DNA of 64,000 bases from positions 186,001 to 250,000 of the forward strand of contig CM035313.1 of NCBI GenBank assembly GCA_002900995.3, given 5' to 3'. The notes under the pieces were generated by a model. It was given only the letters and a program-made list of their open reading frames with translations. It was not told the DNA's origin and ran no database searches. The position numbers and the translations under genes are program-made. Shown here piece after piece: positions 1-12,017 of this stretch; position 1 is the first letter of the stretch; every line of letters begins with the position of its first letter. The DNA is from Ganoderma boninense. Lineage: Eukaryota > Basidiomycota > Agaricomycetes > Polyporales > Polyporaceae.

Positions 1-1604
1 ATCTCGGAAGGGCGGCGGTCTCTGCGACATTGACAGGCAGGGCGGGGAGCAGTTGAGTTGGGCTCGTCGGGTCATCGTCGTCGTGGAAGGCGCACCTCAG
101 GGCTCTGGCGGAGGCTGCGATGCAGGACTTCCCGGAAACAGGCTCTCCCGGGCTCGCACGGCGCGGACCTTCCACTTTCACTTCCCCTTGCACGTTTTCC
201 CGACCGGTCGCCTCTCGGCCATCGGATTCCCTGCTGCAAACTCGCTACACGGGTAAGCTCATGGCTCAACCCCGTCTTTCTCTATTGTCGCTCACGGTGC
301 GTGCTGGCATGTGCAGCGATCTCAGCCAGACTATCGACGTCCTCGCGAAATTTGCAGTGTTGAAACAGGAACACGGCGAGCGGGGCAGAGACTGCCTGCG
401 TGCGCAGGTTCGAGACTTGCGACGCGAGACCAGGCTTCGTACACGGTTGGGGACGTCGAGGTACGTACCTTGTTGGATGTCTCTTCAGAGCGAGGCTGAG
501 CTCGAAGGCAGGGCGAAGACGAGGGGACTTGGGTGCCGGCGGACATGGATCGCGCTCGGACACGTACGTAGGACGACTCACCATGGACATGTCGGGCCGG
601 CGAGCGCAAGGAGGGAATGGGCAGGGACATACCACCACGCATGCCACACTCCGCTCCGAGACCTCTTATGCACTTGAGGCACCGATCCGCCGGATCCGTC
701 AGGGAAAGCTGCTCTGCATGTTGAGGGGACGTATGCGAGATGGTCACGCGAAGGTCGAATGGCGGACGGAGACAGCGTTGACAGACTGCTGGCGATGCGG
801 TTCGAGGCAGACGAGCCCGCAGGGCACTTGACCAGGAGACGGGGAATGCGGATTGACGTAGGGAAGATTCACCTGTGCGATATCTCGTTGGCTGCGATAT
901 CCGGAGGTGTCGAGGCTAGCGGGCGAGTGCAGGGAGGACCACCACCGTTCTGGGCTTTGCCAGCTGCCAGCGAACTCCGAGGGGGACTTCAGCGATAGCG
1001 GCCCATAGCGAAGGGCGGCTCAAGTGCCGAGAGCCGAGGGCAGGCAGGAGCAGAGGCAGACGTCGAGCGCAACACGGGACTCGAATGTGCAAGAGAGCGC
1101 GAGGAGGTGGCGGAGAGGAGGGAGACGTGTCCGGGGGCCAGCCGCGAGCTGTGCTTTGGTGCGCATAAGCGCCTGTGGACTGCTGGATCCCGCACATGGG
1201 CCTGCCAGCCTACGCACGCATATATTCGAGCTACATATGCATACGGCGACAAGACACATACCTCTCGCAGCCTCCAGAGACAACTCTTCCGCTGGAACGA
1301 CATCCCGCATCGGCCGGAAGATGACCGTCCTGCCCCTCGGGCCTAAAACCAACGTCCTCCCATCCCTGCCGCAGAGATCGCGACGTGCCAGGAGACAGGG
1401 CGCCGGAAGAGCCGGACCGCGTGCTCCGTGCAGGCAGAGAAGCCTGAAGCCTGATCGAATCGCTTCTCTGACCTCGTCCACGACATGAATACGGCCAGAG
1501 GATGGCTTGTCGACTGCTGTCCTCTCGCGTGTGGATATCTTGTCTTGGTTGTGGGTTCCGTGTTTCTGCCACTGTGCACTTGGCATTTGCGACCTCGCTC
1601 GGCG
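1..1604. repeat. Alpha unit, copy I (first part)
   Basis: This stretch matches the reverse complement of about 53665-51500 at roughly 85-90% by eye, starting from the first base of the window. It also matches the direct copy at about 17600-19900 and a shorter copy at 6080-6700. Read on the minus strand, 1400-1240 ends in a motif (VVPAEELSLE) that is shared with the ends of the WD40 'gene A' copies. The right arm keeps about 500 extra bp here (51730-52270), so this copy has an internal deletion. Long open frames exist on both strands, but none is conserved in frame between copies, so no CDS is called. No family was recognised for the part before the WD40-like tail. Confidence 0.7.
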
Positions 1605-2147
1605 CATCAGTAAAACCTGCACAGCTCTGGGAGCTCTGGATCAGACCTGCCCCAGACTTTTCAGACGGGATCCAGATGTTTCAGGTCTGATTGGCGCCCA
1701 GACCTTCAAGACCCACGTTCAGAACATCGGGCGCTCCACTGACTTGACAGCGCTCCGGCTTCCTCCCTTCTCGCTCTGAGCTTTCCCTCCAAGTCTCGCT
1801 TCCATGGGCGACCTACGACCTTCTGCTAGAGCTGCCAATGGACCGGGCTCGACCGAAATGATGCATCAAGACCAGCATCTCTCTGGTAAGCCGGTACTTG
1901 TCAGTGCACGCCCGCGGTTGTGCCGCAGCTCTCCGACCTCGTTCTCTCAGTCTGTTTTCGTTATTTTTGCCATTATCCGGGTTCAGAGTGTCTACACATA
2001 CCATGTAACGTGTATTAAGATGAAATGTTGCAGGTTATTCCACCCTCGGCCTACGATCACGACGTTCTGAGTCCGGAGGTCTGGATGGTCTGGGACGGTG
2101 GCTGTCCAGTCCATCCAGATCTCCAGAGATTGTCAGTTTTACTGATG
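1605..2147. mobile_element. Non-autonomous TIR element (MITE-like)
   Basis: The stretch starts with CATCAGTAAAAC and ends with its reverse complement. The inverted similarity continues inward for about 40-45 bp (CTCTGG and TCTGGAT blocks) with some mismatches. The corresponding places in the right arm (near 51500) and in unit IV (near 19700) lack the insert, so this is an insertion into copy I. No transposase frame is visible and the length is 543 bp, so it is non-autonomous. Flanking AT dinucleotides could be a mutated TA target duplication of the Tc1/mariner/pogo type, but the duplication is not clear. Confidence 0.65.
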
Positions 2148-3760
2148 AGTCCCCCAGTCGCCCGCTCGTTCATCTGCACTCAATCGCTTTATCGCCGTAC
2201 GCGTTAGGATTAGCATGCCTTCCAGCAGGCGGCCTGGCGTTCCCCATCAGTCGACTCTTGTCCAGCTGGAAGCACGCGCTGCGAAGTCTTATACGGCACC
2301 GACGGCCTCGCAAATGCCGTCTTTCAACCACAGCTCAGCGACCATCTCCAGATCCTCCATCACGAACTTGGCACCCTGCATCGACTGCAGATGCTCGGGA
2401 GTTGCTTCCGAGTAAGCTGTTCCCCGTCGTGTCTCGCTGCACTCAATCCTCACGCTGACACTTGGTTTCTCTTCGTCGCTTCTGCCCGATTGCGCTTCTC
2501 GGAGGAGAGCCTCTGCATGCAAGGTCTGCATACCATGCTGTTTTATGCTTGTACGGACAATTCGCGCCTGACCCGCTGTTCTGGACCTCGCAGGGACCGA
2601 GAAGAATACGGCAGATGTGTTCGATGCCGGGTCGTCATCTAATCGAACTACGCAGACTTTAATTGTCGACGAGAGGGCGAGGACATGAGCGCATTCAACA
2701 GGCGCGTACCGGCGACCACCCACGAACCGCGCAATCATGGCATGGTTCAAGTTGTCGGGAAGGCGTTGCCGTGCTTTCCAATACAGACTGCAGACACAAG
2801 CGGACCTGGAAGGCTGTGTGAAACTGTTGTCGAAGTGGCAGGCGGGCACTGACGACGTAATCTGTTGGCCCCGCACAGGTAAGTTGCGCACTGCTCGAAC
2901 CAAGTCCCTCGAAATACGCTCTAACGCACGTTTATACAGTTCCATGTTCGCCTCGCGGACGAACACACTCAGTCTCGCGAACCTTCGGCGAGGTTGAACA
3001 AATCGCATGAACGCGCTTGCATTATGTCCTCAGAACATGGCGACCGGTGCCCGCAATCCATATCCATAAGCAACCCTGTGGGGGAGACGCTTCCCACGAT
3101 GAGTGGAGACCAATATGTATGCGGCCTGCTCGAGGTCGAACAACACGAATATCGAGAGCGGGCGTGAATACCGTGGCACAGGGGTGCCATGCCACTGGAC
3201 GTCCGCCGTCGCTTCAACGTAACGTTGTTGTCTGGATGGTGTATCCCCGCCATGGACATGGAGACAGACGGGTCTCGATATCGGTGCGGAGAGAGCCGCT
3301 GACAACATAGGCAAGGAATCATGGTGCAATGCGGTGTCGCCCGAGTAAGTGCTCGCGATGACGATCACTGGAGCTCCATCCTTCCGTACGTGTTCTAACC
3401 TGCATTCACAGGCTCCTCATTCACCATCGCGACGAACACATTCCGTATCATGAAGGTCGGACTTTGTGTGATGTCAGAATAATCGGACGAACAGGGCAAC
3501 GACGCGCGGCTCACTCGCCGTATGCGGCGCAACGAAGAGCGACACGATGCCGAGTGAGTCAGAAGCGGCCACGAGACGAAGATGCAAGGTCGCACAGGCC
3601 ACCACGACTCTGCGATGCAGCAATTAGCGAACCGGACACAGTAGCAGCCCCGGGCCACGTAAAGTCTCAAGGAAATAAGGCGAGCGACACTCGGGATCCT
3701 CGCCGTCAGAGCGGCTACCCATTGACGTGAAAAACCTTGCACGGCCAATGTTTTCGATCG
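2148..3760 (-). repeat. Alpha unit, copy I (gene-like, unidentified)
   Basis: This stretch is the inverted counterpart of about 51440-49640. On the minus strand several peptide blocks are conserved between arms: one ending in AELWLKDGICE (about 2290-2500 here, 51210-51420 in the right arm), one containing VFVAMVNEEPVNAG (3395-3450 against about 49810-49855), and one containing SAALSAPI (3310 against 49950). An intron-like segment with GTAAGT and ACAG ends is conserved at about 2879-2940, 20865-20927 and, inverted, 50345-50283; it reads on the plus strand. Frames are broken between blocks, so this looks like a decayed multi-exon gene or genes. The product was not recognised. Confidence 0.5.
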
Positions 3761-6059
3761 CGCAAGATGTCAGCGGTAATGTAGAACGGTGGCCCTTACT
3801 CGAATCGATCATCGTGCAGACCGAGTCTCGACGGACAGGATATCCCCCGCAAAGCGGAGACGACGTCCAGCTTACGCCAACTAATATACATCGAGCCACG
3901 AGCCAGAACGCGTCCTCATCATGACGTACAGCTCCGGCAGGAGCAATCAGGACGTCGCTACTCAACATCCACCTGGAGACCGGCTGCTGCATGGTCCTCA
4001 AGCCCGTCGAGATCCAGGCTCATCATATGTAAAGGCGAGTCTCTCACTGCTCGGACTGACCCTTTCGCATGCAGATCGACAGGCCGGCCGGTACTCTGTG
4101 TCGAGCGGCCGACAGAGGGACGAGCCGGCATACACGTTCTCCCTGCTCGAGGACGCCACAGGACGTGGCTCAGCAGGGAACACCCGAGCTTCGATGGAGG
4201 CACGAGCGTCCAGGTCCAGATCTCGAGCACCAAGGGAGGGGAGTCGCTCCGCGAAGCCAGACGATACGGACGGACTCGCCTACCGAATCCTGCCGCGACG
4301 GCGCGAGCATGCTGTACGTAGACCGTCGACTCCGCCGCGCCCCATTCATGTTCCTAGAATGTCAATATATTTCTTACCGCCAACATAAGCATGTGTGGTG
4401 TACCGGGCATACAGAACTGTGGACTATGGAGGGAAGCAGCGAGTCTGATGCATGATGCTTGCGAACAGGATCCATAAGTTAGTGGCACTCTTGTCAGCAG
4501 AGTCACTGACATGCCCTTCAGTGGCAGCGCTGCTGATCCTATCCGATGATGCGCTGCAAAATCATAATTTTCGTCAGCGCTATTCAAGGCCTCGGGCTGG
4601 AACGTTGTAACGCTTGCCGGTTCGGCTGACAAGGAGCCTTTGCAACAAGGCACAGGCCCCCTTCCACGAGTTTAAGAACGGAGCAAAAGGAGATGGAGCT
4701 CACCGGGGATCCGGCCGGTCATTCGGGCAGCTCCCGCACAGCATACCGAGTGCGTCCGAGTCGGGAAGCCGCACCACCGGCCGCGAGGACAGTCGCTGCA
4801 GTCTGAACAGCTGAGGAGGAAGACTCGAGAAAGCGACGGCCCGGGTAAGTGCCTTGAACTTGAACTACCCTTGGTCATGCACTTACTGTTTCGATACCAC
4901 AGCGGCCGGTACACTTTGCGCACGGCGCACGCACAGATCATCCCCCGCGAGCCGCAGACGGACGTCTACCTTCGTTAGAAGATGGTGTGGGTTAGATCGG
5001 ACGCTGCTCGACGCGAAGACGGCGGCACGAACGGGGGTTTTATACAGGTACGCTTGTCATTTCTATGCTTGTGCCGATATGAGCATCTTACTTCCACATA
5101 GAGTCGCCAGATGTTGGTCAGGACGCTGGAAGGACGACGAGCCCGGGGTGGAGCACAGACGTCGCGGCGGTTCAGGTGAACGCTCTCTCCGCTCATTTAT
5201 ATGGACGCGAGGACGTCTCCGGCGTCCGTTAGAGCGCGCACACCCGACCATGATGACGTTTCTTATCACTCGGCTTGTGCATAATGGCTGGTCAGACCGT
5301 GGATGTATGCTCAGCTAAGGGCTAACATTACAGGGCAACGACGACCGCTTTGTCGTTCGTCAGCTCCCACTGTAGCAGTCCGATTCGAGAATGCGACGCC
5401 CGCCGCGGTGTCGACGATCTCCCCTCAGCAACCTGGGAACCATACCCCATCCGCTGCCTAGTCGTCCGACTCAGCAGGGACGAACGTCCGGGACCATGGC
5501 CGATGGTCGATGGCGCCTCTGCCCCTTCAACGCTTGCGATAGTCGCCCCTCAAGGTTGCGGCATTGAGAGACATCGGCAGACCACTCGTCCTCCGTGATC
5601 TAGACGAACGTCAGGATCACGACTCCAATCGGAGTTCGAGGTGTGTTGAACGCGCATATCCCGCCACGGATGTTGCTCACGTTCTTAGTGGGGACGTCAG
5701 GCAGCCATCCGGCAGTGCAGGATGGAACTCGCGCTCACCAATACGTGCGCGCATGACGCCGTGAGAGACCTTCCGGAGGGCGATCAGATTCCACCACCAC
5801 ATTACAAGTCACATCTCGGCCCTCTCTTCAGCACCGGCAGTTTGTAATTGTGCATTTCAGCCACAGGCTTGGCGAGAAGCGGGATAACGGAGCTCAACAC
5901 CATAGGCGGACGACCGAGGGTTCGTCCCCTGCTTAACTTCCAGGATTGAGAGCGTGGCCGACTAGAGATTCGCAGTGCCGTGGGGGGCGACGACTCGTTT
6001 AAAGACGACCTGGCTGCCACCGGTCGGAGATCGCACACGCGACGGGCAGCAAATTCACC
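3761..6059. other. Unassigned region, partly repeated in unit IV
   Basis: The part at 3950-4340 is similar to about 22120-22470. It includes an intron-like segment at about 4030-4074 (plus strand, GTAAAG to GCATGCAG) that has a counterpart at 22229-22259. Together with the neighbouring alpha blocks this suggests old gene remains. No domain, signal or complete frame could be recognised from 4400 to 6059. Confidence 0.35.
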
Positions 6060-6700
6060 ACTGAAGTATTCAGGGGACAGAGGGCGACGGACGGGATGGC
6101 CGCAAGGTGGGTGTGGACAGATGGGCTGCAGTGCGCCGGCGGCGCAGACTGTCGAAGTGGTTGAAATTTGCTACAGGCATCGCGCATGGATGGAGACGTA
6201 GAGGTACGCACCTTGTTTCATGAGCACTCAGAGCGGGGCCCGGCTCGGACTCGGGGGCGAGGATGAGAGGACTTGGCTGCCGGCGGACAAGGGCGGGCTC
6301 AAGCACAAGCGGAGGACGACAGACTCATCTAGGACCAATAATCCCGCCCGCGAGCTGGCATGTATCGCTGCTGCCTCGCATTCCGAGACCTCTTCGCGAG
6401 CGTGATTGCCAGTGCGTAGATGGCGAAGACGAAGCCGGCAGGGTTCCCAAATCCCGCTGGCGTCCGAGTCGCAGTTCGAGGCGGGAGGTAGTCGGGCCGG
6501 CGGGACACTTGCACGGGAGAGGAGCGATCCCGAACTTGCATGGGTAAACTCACCTAGGTCGCAATTCGCTGGCGGAGATATCCGAACGCCTCCAACCCTG
6601 CCGACGTGTGTTGGGCATGGACCACGGCCGTTCTCGCGTTCAATGCCAGCAGCCTGAGGTGAACTCCTCGGAAGGCGACTTCTGCGGCGGGGGCCTGTGA
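6060..6700. repeat. Extra partial copy of the alpha unit
   Basis: About 6130-6320 aligns in direct orientation with 390-600 and 17740-17920. It shares the GTAGAGGTACG block, the run around GGACTTGGCTGCCGGCGGAC, and the spacing between them. It is a fragment of the alpha unit lying next to gene A of unit I. No coding frame is conserved. Confidence 0.55.
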
Positions 6701-6910
6701 TGAGGGGAGGTTTAGGAGCCTAAGGCTGAATGGAGGACGGACTGGAGGCAGAAACCTAGTGCAGCGGAGGCGTCGGATACGTGAGCGAGTGCGAGAGTGG
6801 TCATGCGGAGACAGCAGGGAGAGACGTGTCCGATGGTCCAGCCGATGCGGCCCACGTTATAAGCGCCCACAGACTTGGTCTGTTCGTCCATGATCCCCAG
6901 CTGCTTGTAT

Positions 6911-8710
6911 GACCCCATTCCTCTGTATCTGCTCGCGATTATATTCTCTAGAATCCAGGATACACCGAACGTCTAGCATAATCAGCAATGAATCTGCGTG
7001 CCTTGTCTTCGGCGGTGCACACAACTCCCCGCCCGCACGCCCACGAGCCTACCAGACGCAAGCAAAAATATATTCGAGCGACGCCGCGAGGACATGCCCT
7101 ATTCCTCCCGCAGGCTCCAGGTCTAGCTGTTCCGCCGCAACGACGGGAAACCTCTGTCGGATATCGTCTATTCCGTCCTTCGTGCCAGTAAACAGTGTCT
7201 TCTCATCCGTAGAGCATGCGACATGGTCGACCACCACGCCGTGCCCAGCGACCGTCGCCTACCCCTCACACCCATACTGTCCACGGCCACGGATGCGAGT
7301 ATCGCCCCACAAGGAGAATCGAGGTCTGCGAACAGGATCCGCACCCTCCGTGAGCTATGCCTGCCGACCTCCCAGACGTACACTGCAGTCCCTGAACTAC
7401 CTGTCGACACTCCGAGGACCAGCGTCCCGTGGCGAGAGAGGGACGCGCCGCGTATGCGCATGAGTGCGTCCATCTTGTGTCCCGCGTGCCAGTGCGCGAG
7501 TACGCTCCCTGTCTTCGCGTCGCCAGTGCTAATTCCGGGCTTGGGGGTCAGGAGAGGGAGCCGCAGCGTGCAGTCGCGAGGCGCATGCTCGTGTTGGTCG
7601 GGTCGAAGTGCCATGCATCCGGTGGGGCGTTTGCAAACCCCCTGATGAGGGCCGTCGTCGTCGCTGTCGTCAGCGTCGTCATCGGTTGAGCGCTAGGTAG
7701 AGTGCCCGACGCGACGTTGACGAAGCAGCACTTGCCGCAACGGGACCTGCAGAGCCACGAGCCATCGGCAGATAAAGCGAGGGAAACTACGGCGCCCTGG
7801 AGTTGAACGAGTGCGTCCCGAAGGTGCACAGTGCGGTCCTCTGACGCGGTTGCGACCGTGTTACCGACCGGAGACCACCAGCATGTGAGGGCGGTCCCGG
7901 TGTGGCCCCCGATAAGGCGTGGTATTTGCGTCCCAGAGCTGCTCCGTGCCATCCTCCGCTCCGGCCGCAAGCGTGTCGCCGTCCTGGCACCATGCGCATG
8001 CGAGGACGACAGATGTGCCCGAGTCGACCGCAAACGTGAGATTGTATGTGTCCCCGAGTGCGACTGAGGTCAGGAACGCCTGACACGAGATATTGGCTGT
8101 GACAGGAGAATGCGAGCAACCTAATAGCTTGTAGGTGTGTGGGGTCCATTGCTAGACTACGGTGCTGGTGACAGCATCACAGAGGATGACGGTGGAGTAG
8201 GAATGCAGACGCCGCCAATTTGCTGTCCGGGGAGACCACAGGAGCCTAGACGCCGACATGGTGCGACAGAGGGGAGATGGGGAGGAGTCGAGTGCGGTAC
8301 GGAGGGAAACGGATGGTCAGTTTGATTTCAACATAAATCCACGTATCAGAACTCACCTTCGCTGCACTCGACCGTCACGATGCCGAGCCATCACATTGTC
8401 CAGTGGTTTCCGAGCTCGTACAACCAGAAGGAGAGCGCAATGAGATCTACAGGGCCTGTGACGACGGATGTGACTGAGGGATTGGGGAGCCCGGGTGGGA
8501 GGGGTCCAACTTGGCAAATGCCTGATATCCGGGGCTAAGATTCGTTCGTTTTCGGGATAGATCGTCCACGGTGTGTTTCGAAGACCGTCTCTGCCCCTCG
8601 ATAAGAACGTCTCCAAGCCCGTGGGTGTTTGAGAACCCTCCCAAAAGCCGTGCCATGCCCAAGACGCCAACTTCGCCTGAAAACTGGATCGAGCGCGCAG
8701 CATTTCACCC
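6911..8710 (-). pseudogene. Decayed WD40-repeat gene (gene A, unit I)
   Basis: Read on the minus strand, a conserved pre-repeat block at 8662-8530 ends in SPGYQAFAKL. WD40-like blocks follow: PDSKLAAS near 8240, GGHTGTALTCWWSPVGNTVATASED in one ORF at about 7910-7840, LALSADGSW near 7770, LSRHGTLVLGV near 7460, and VACSTDEKTLFTG near 7225. A family end motif (VVAAEQLDLEPAGG) follows near 7115. The same order recurs in units II, III and IV. The blocks lie in different frames and good splice signals do not join them all, so a pseudogene is more likely than a working gene. WD40 propellers are protein-interaction scaffolds; the partner here is unknown. Confidence 0.6.
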
Positions 8711-9700
8711 GGCACCACTCGGAGTATGGTGGAGAGATACCTAATCCAGAGACGGCGATTAGCGATTAGAATTTCGGGCCCGGAGAGAATGGGACGCCGC
8801 GAAACGCGTACCATTGTACCAGGACACGAAGCACGGCTATTGATGTCCCTGGTAAGAATATGCCGGTCGACCTGCATGCGAACGATCAACCACTCAGTAT
8901 TTTGCTCGAACACTCGGGCCGAGAACAACAGCTGGCGGCTCACATTCAGTTCCTTCAACTGTATGCGCTCGGATAGCCATCGTTTGGCCAATTTCAGAGG
9001 GGCTTCATCGCCTGCCGTGTTGTGTTCGACTTCGTCGCAAACGACGCGGGCGATGCTTGCGGACGCCACAATGATTGCGACAGACAGGAGCGTCGGGAAG
9101 GAAAGGGAGCCGAGGCGCAGGGTGAAGCATGCGAGGCTGGTGGTGTGAACGAGGAGCCAGAGTCGTACCCTGGCCCGAGCAGTGCGCATATAGTCGAGAG
9201 TGTTCAGTGCATCACTCTTGTATTATTCGTCCCTATCCTCATCCTGCAGATCTTCAAGTTGCGACTAATCGACGCACTTGATCGGAGAGATCGAAGGGGG
9301 ATTAGAGGATGTATACGGTCGCGAGCTGCAAAGTGCGTAGCACGGCGATGATGAGTGACGAAGGTTTGGTCCGGGTGAAAAGGACCAACACGAAGACGCG
9401 ACCGCCGCTCTCCAGATGCACCCGGCTGAAGATCGTGGTGCTCAGCTGCAAAGTCAGACAGCACGGTCTCCTGGATTTTAGTACAGGCTGCAGCGAGAAC
9501 AAGCAGATGAGGACAGCATCAGCAGCATAGCTGTGGGGAGGACATACCAGGCACCACTCACATTCGACGTCCCTCGACGGCGATCGACGTCGCGATTGCG
9601 AGTAAGTAGGCCATCCAGCCAGATGAGGATTGGGGGGTTAAAGTGTGAAAACGAGTAGTAAACGGTCGTGATGGAGGACGAGAGATGAAAGTACGGACAA
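8711..9700 (-). other. Upstream part of gene A, unit I (unassigned)
   Basis: A minus-strand open frame runs from 9189 to 8353. It starts with a hydrophobic stretch (around FPTLLSVAIIVASASIARVV) and reads into the block that precedes the WD40 repeats. The corresponding upstream parts in units II (47400-47780) and III (62850-63330) are alignable in pieces. It may be the N-terminal region of gene A, with or without a membrane segment. The frame changes at the WD40 junction and no family was recognised. Confidence 0.35.
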
Positions 9701-11560
9701 GAGGACCACAGTAGGCCCAGCCAATGGACGCGCGGTCCCTTCGGCCCGGAGCATGCCGGCCATCGTCGCAGTGCTTCAAGCTTCAAGTGTGTTCCTCCTC
9801 CTCAGGCTCCTCCTCCTCCTCCGCGCACGACCAACTCTGCTCCGACGTCATCAGGCTACCTCTGCCCCTTCATCTTTCCCCTCCGCACCTCCGGTATCTA
9901 CTTCAACTCGACACAACACATTCTCGTTCGACACACTGTCCCCCTTCTCTGGGCCTTTGGTACTTCACGACTCGGAGCGAGCCTTCAAGTTGGCAAGAGG
10001 GGGCTACTGCACGGAAGGTATGTCTCTTCACCCTACTCTTTAAAAATTGCTTGTACTGTTCTTTTGTCAACTTAACAGGTCGATGCTGTCGACGCCGTCC
10101 TTGGAACATTTCATCAAGGCTGCAGCATTCTTCTAGGTACATATAAAAACGTTCGAAACCCGCACGTCTCTGCGAGATGTCGATATTGTTGAGACGTCGT
10201 AAAGGTCACATTGGTACAGGTACGTTTCATTTGTCCGGCACGACTGGCGCTGTCTGTCTAAGCGTATCCGTGGCAGACTTTCACGGCGCCTCCCTTTTCG
10301 TTGTTAATCTCGTCCGCGCGAGCTTTTGGCCCCAAATCCTCGTCCTTCCATACCATTTTTCTGGGCTGTGTATCATCCCACCCACATGCTCCTGTACGAC
10401 GATTGTTGAAGTCAAGAAGGGACGTCGTAGGCTCCCTCAAGATGGACAAGTGCGCCTCCAGCTGACACGTGTGGTGCAACCGCGCCTACTTCGATCGCGA
10501 ACCCTCTATCGTGCTCTGGAGACATCGCTGCGCCTGGAGCGCCTCGAGTATCTTGAATATACGTCGTTGCCATACACAGCACCAGCCATCGAACACGTCC
10601 CTCGGAAGAGGGCTCTTGGGCGAGCGACCCTACCACATTGGACCCTCAGTACTTCTGCACGCCCGGGACGGCGTAATATCTGCAGGACAGCAGCAGGTCT
10701 CCGGACCACGATGCTACGTTTCAACTGCCTCTTCCTCCTGCATTACGCCCCCGAAGACAAATAGCAGGTGGCGGCGTCGTCGACGTTCGCTGGCACCTCT
10801 GTGCCGCCTAGCGCATCTTCGTCAGACTTTGTCTGGACATGCTGAGACGACACAGCGACATCCACGTGCGTGCAAGTGTCCTCGCGTTTTCGTGTGCCAT
10901 GTTCATGAGGCTTACGAACCTGTCTTTATCTAGCTCGTCCTAACTCGACCGGACCTATCACTAGATCGCGCTAAGGGCCTTCAGCGTGTTCTCTGAAGCT
11001 CGTCTTCGCTGCCGCTGTCGGCTGGCTTTGAGGATCTTGCTCCTGTATCTGACTATTCTAGTGGCGGGATGGCTCCGTCATGAACTACTCCGTGAATCGC
11101 AGCACCGTTTTGGAGAACCTGGTCTAGCGTGGAATCCAAGGTTGAAGTCAGGCGTCCTTCCCATCCGGTGCTATTCCTGGGGCCTAGGACTCAAGAATAT
11201 CTATCCGGAGTCAGTTTCATCCCCTCACCTTCCAGGAGACAGTTCGCGATGAGCCGCGGTGACACTGACAACAACTCAGACTTTGAGGGAGCCGTCAGAC
11301 GGCGGCAACCTTGCATACCAGCATTGTCCTTGGGAGACGAAGTGCCTGCAAGGCCGACGAGTCGGAATCCACTTCGTCCATGGTGGCACCCTTATGGCAG
11401 GCGAGCGCGATCGCGAGCTTCGGCGCCATTCTAGAAGTTATCGTTCCGGATATCGACTTTCTCGTCTTCGTCCGAGCCCAGGTTGTAACATCTGCTTGCT
11501 TGTTTTTCGTGTTCCAGCTGCGAGGAAGTAGTGTTTTGTACAGTACTGAATTTTGTCCAC
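9701..11560 (+). other. Region upstream of gene B, unit I
   Basis: This stretch aligns with the minus-strand regions 46540-45100 (unit II) and 61920-60210 (unit III). An ATGCCGGC start at 9752 is followed by an intron-like segment at about 10018-10079 (GTATGT to TTAACAG), and an ATGCCGGC start is found at the matching place in units II and III. The downstream frames differ between copies, so a conserved small gene is possible but not proven. Nothing in it was recognised as a known family. Confidence 0.4.
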
Positions 11561-11636
11561 CACCATGTACACTCAGATTGTGATACCCCTTGAGGCATGT
11601 AGTACAGTCCAAAAATCTATGTTGCATGTACAATCC

Positions 11637-11712
11637 CTTTTCCGTTCTGCTGTCAGAGCGCGCGCTGTCGTGGTCATGATCAATGCCACCGGTGACAGCG
11701 TCAGAGCCCCGG
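11637..11712 (+). promoter_or_regulatory. Conserved upstream block of gene B, unit I
   Basis: A block of about 75 bp (TTTTCCGTTCTGCTGTC at its start, CCACCGGTGACAGCGTCAGA near its end) is conserved upstream of all four gene B copies: here, at 45095-45025, at 60205-60127 and at 28325-28400. It lies about 215-310 bp before the start codon, while the DNA around it has diverged. It is a candidate promoter or activator-binding region. No known factor site was matched. Confidence 0.45.
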
Positions 11713-11828
11713 GAACACACAACACCGGTGTCGCATTGCCTCCGTCTTCGAAAACGTGCAGGTCATGCGGCTGTGTCCGCAGTTTCTGAGTACACCAGGA
11801 CGCAGCCCACGGCGTTCCCTCAACTCGA

Positions 11829-11997
11829 CCTCGCTCTTGCCCCGGCCTCGCTCTCATCCGAACTTCGCTCTCATCCCGATACCGCTCTCATCCCGACATA
11901 GGTCTCATCCAAACCTCGCTCTCATCTAAACCTCGCTCCCATCCAAACCTCGCTCTTATTCTACCCCGACCCTCGCTCCCATCCCGACCTCGCCCCC
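11829..11997 (+). repeat. 17-bp minisatellite before gene B, unit I
   Basis: Roughly ten tandem units of about 17 bp, consensus CTCGCTCTCATCCCGAC, sit directly before the gene B start codon. Variants carry ATCCAAAC or CCCCGGC tails. Equivalent arrays of different length lie in the same place in units II, III and IV, so the array is older than the duplications and has since changed in copy number. It probably falls in the promoter or 5' leader. Confidence 0.8.
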
Positions 11998-12017
11998 ATT
12001 CCTCACCTCAACCAGCC

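Noticed and set aside
120..831. Plus- and minus-strand ORFs of 121-185 residues in the alpha unit
   Set aside because: They overlap on both strands, and each is broken in at least one other copy. DNA similarity is clear but coding constraint is not.
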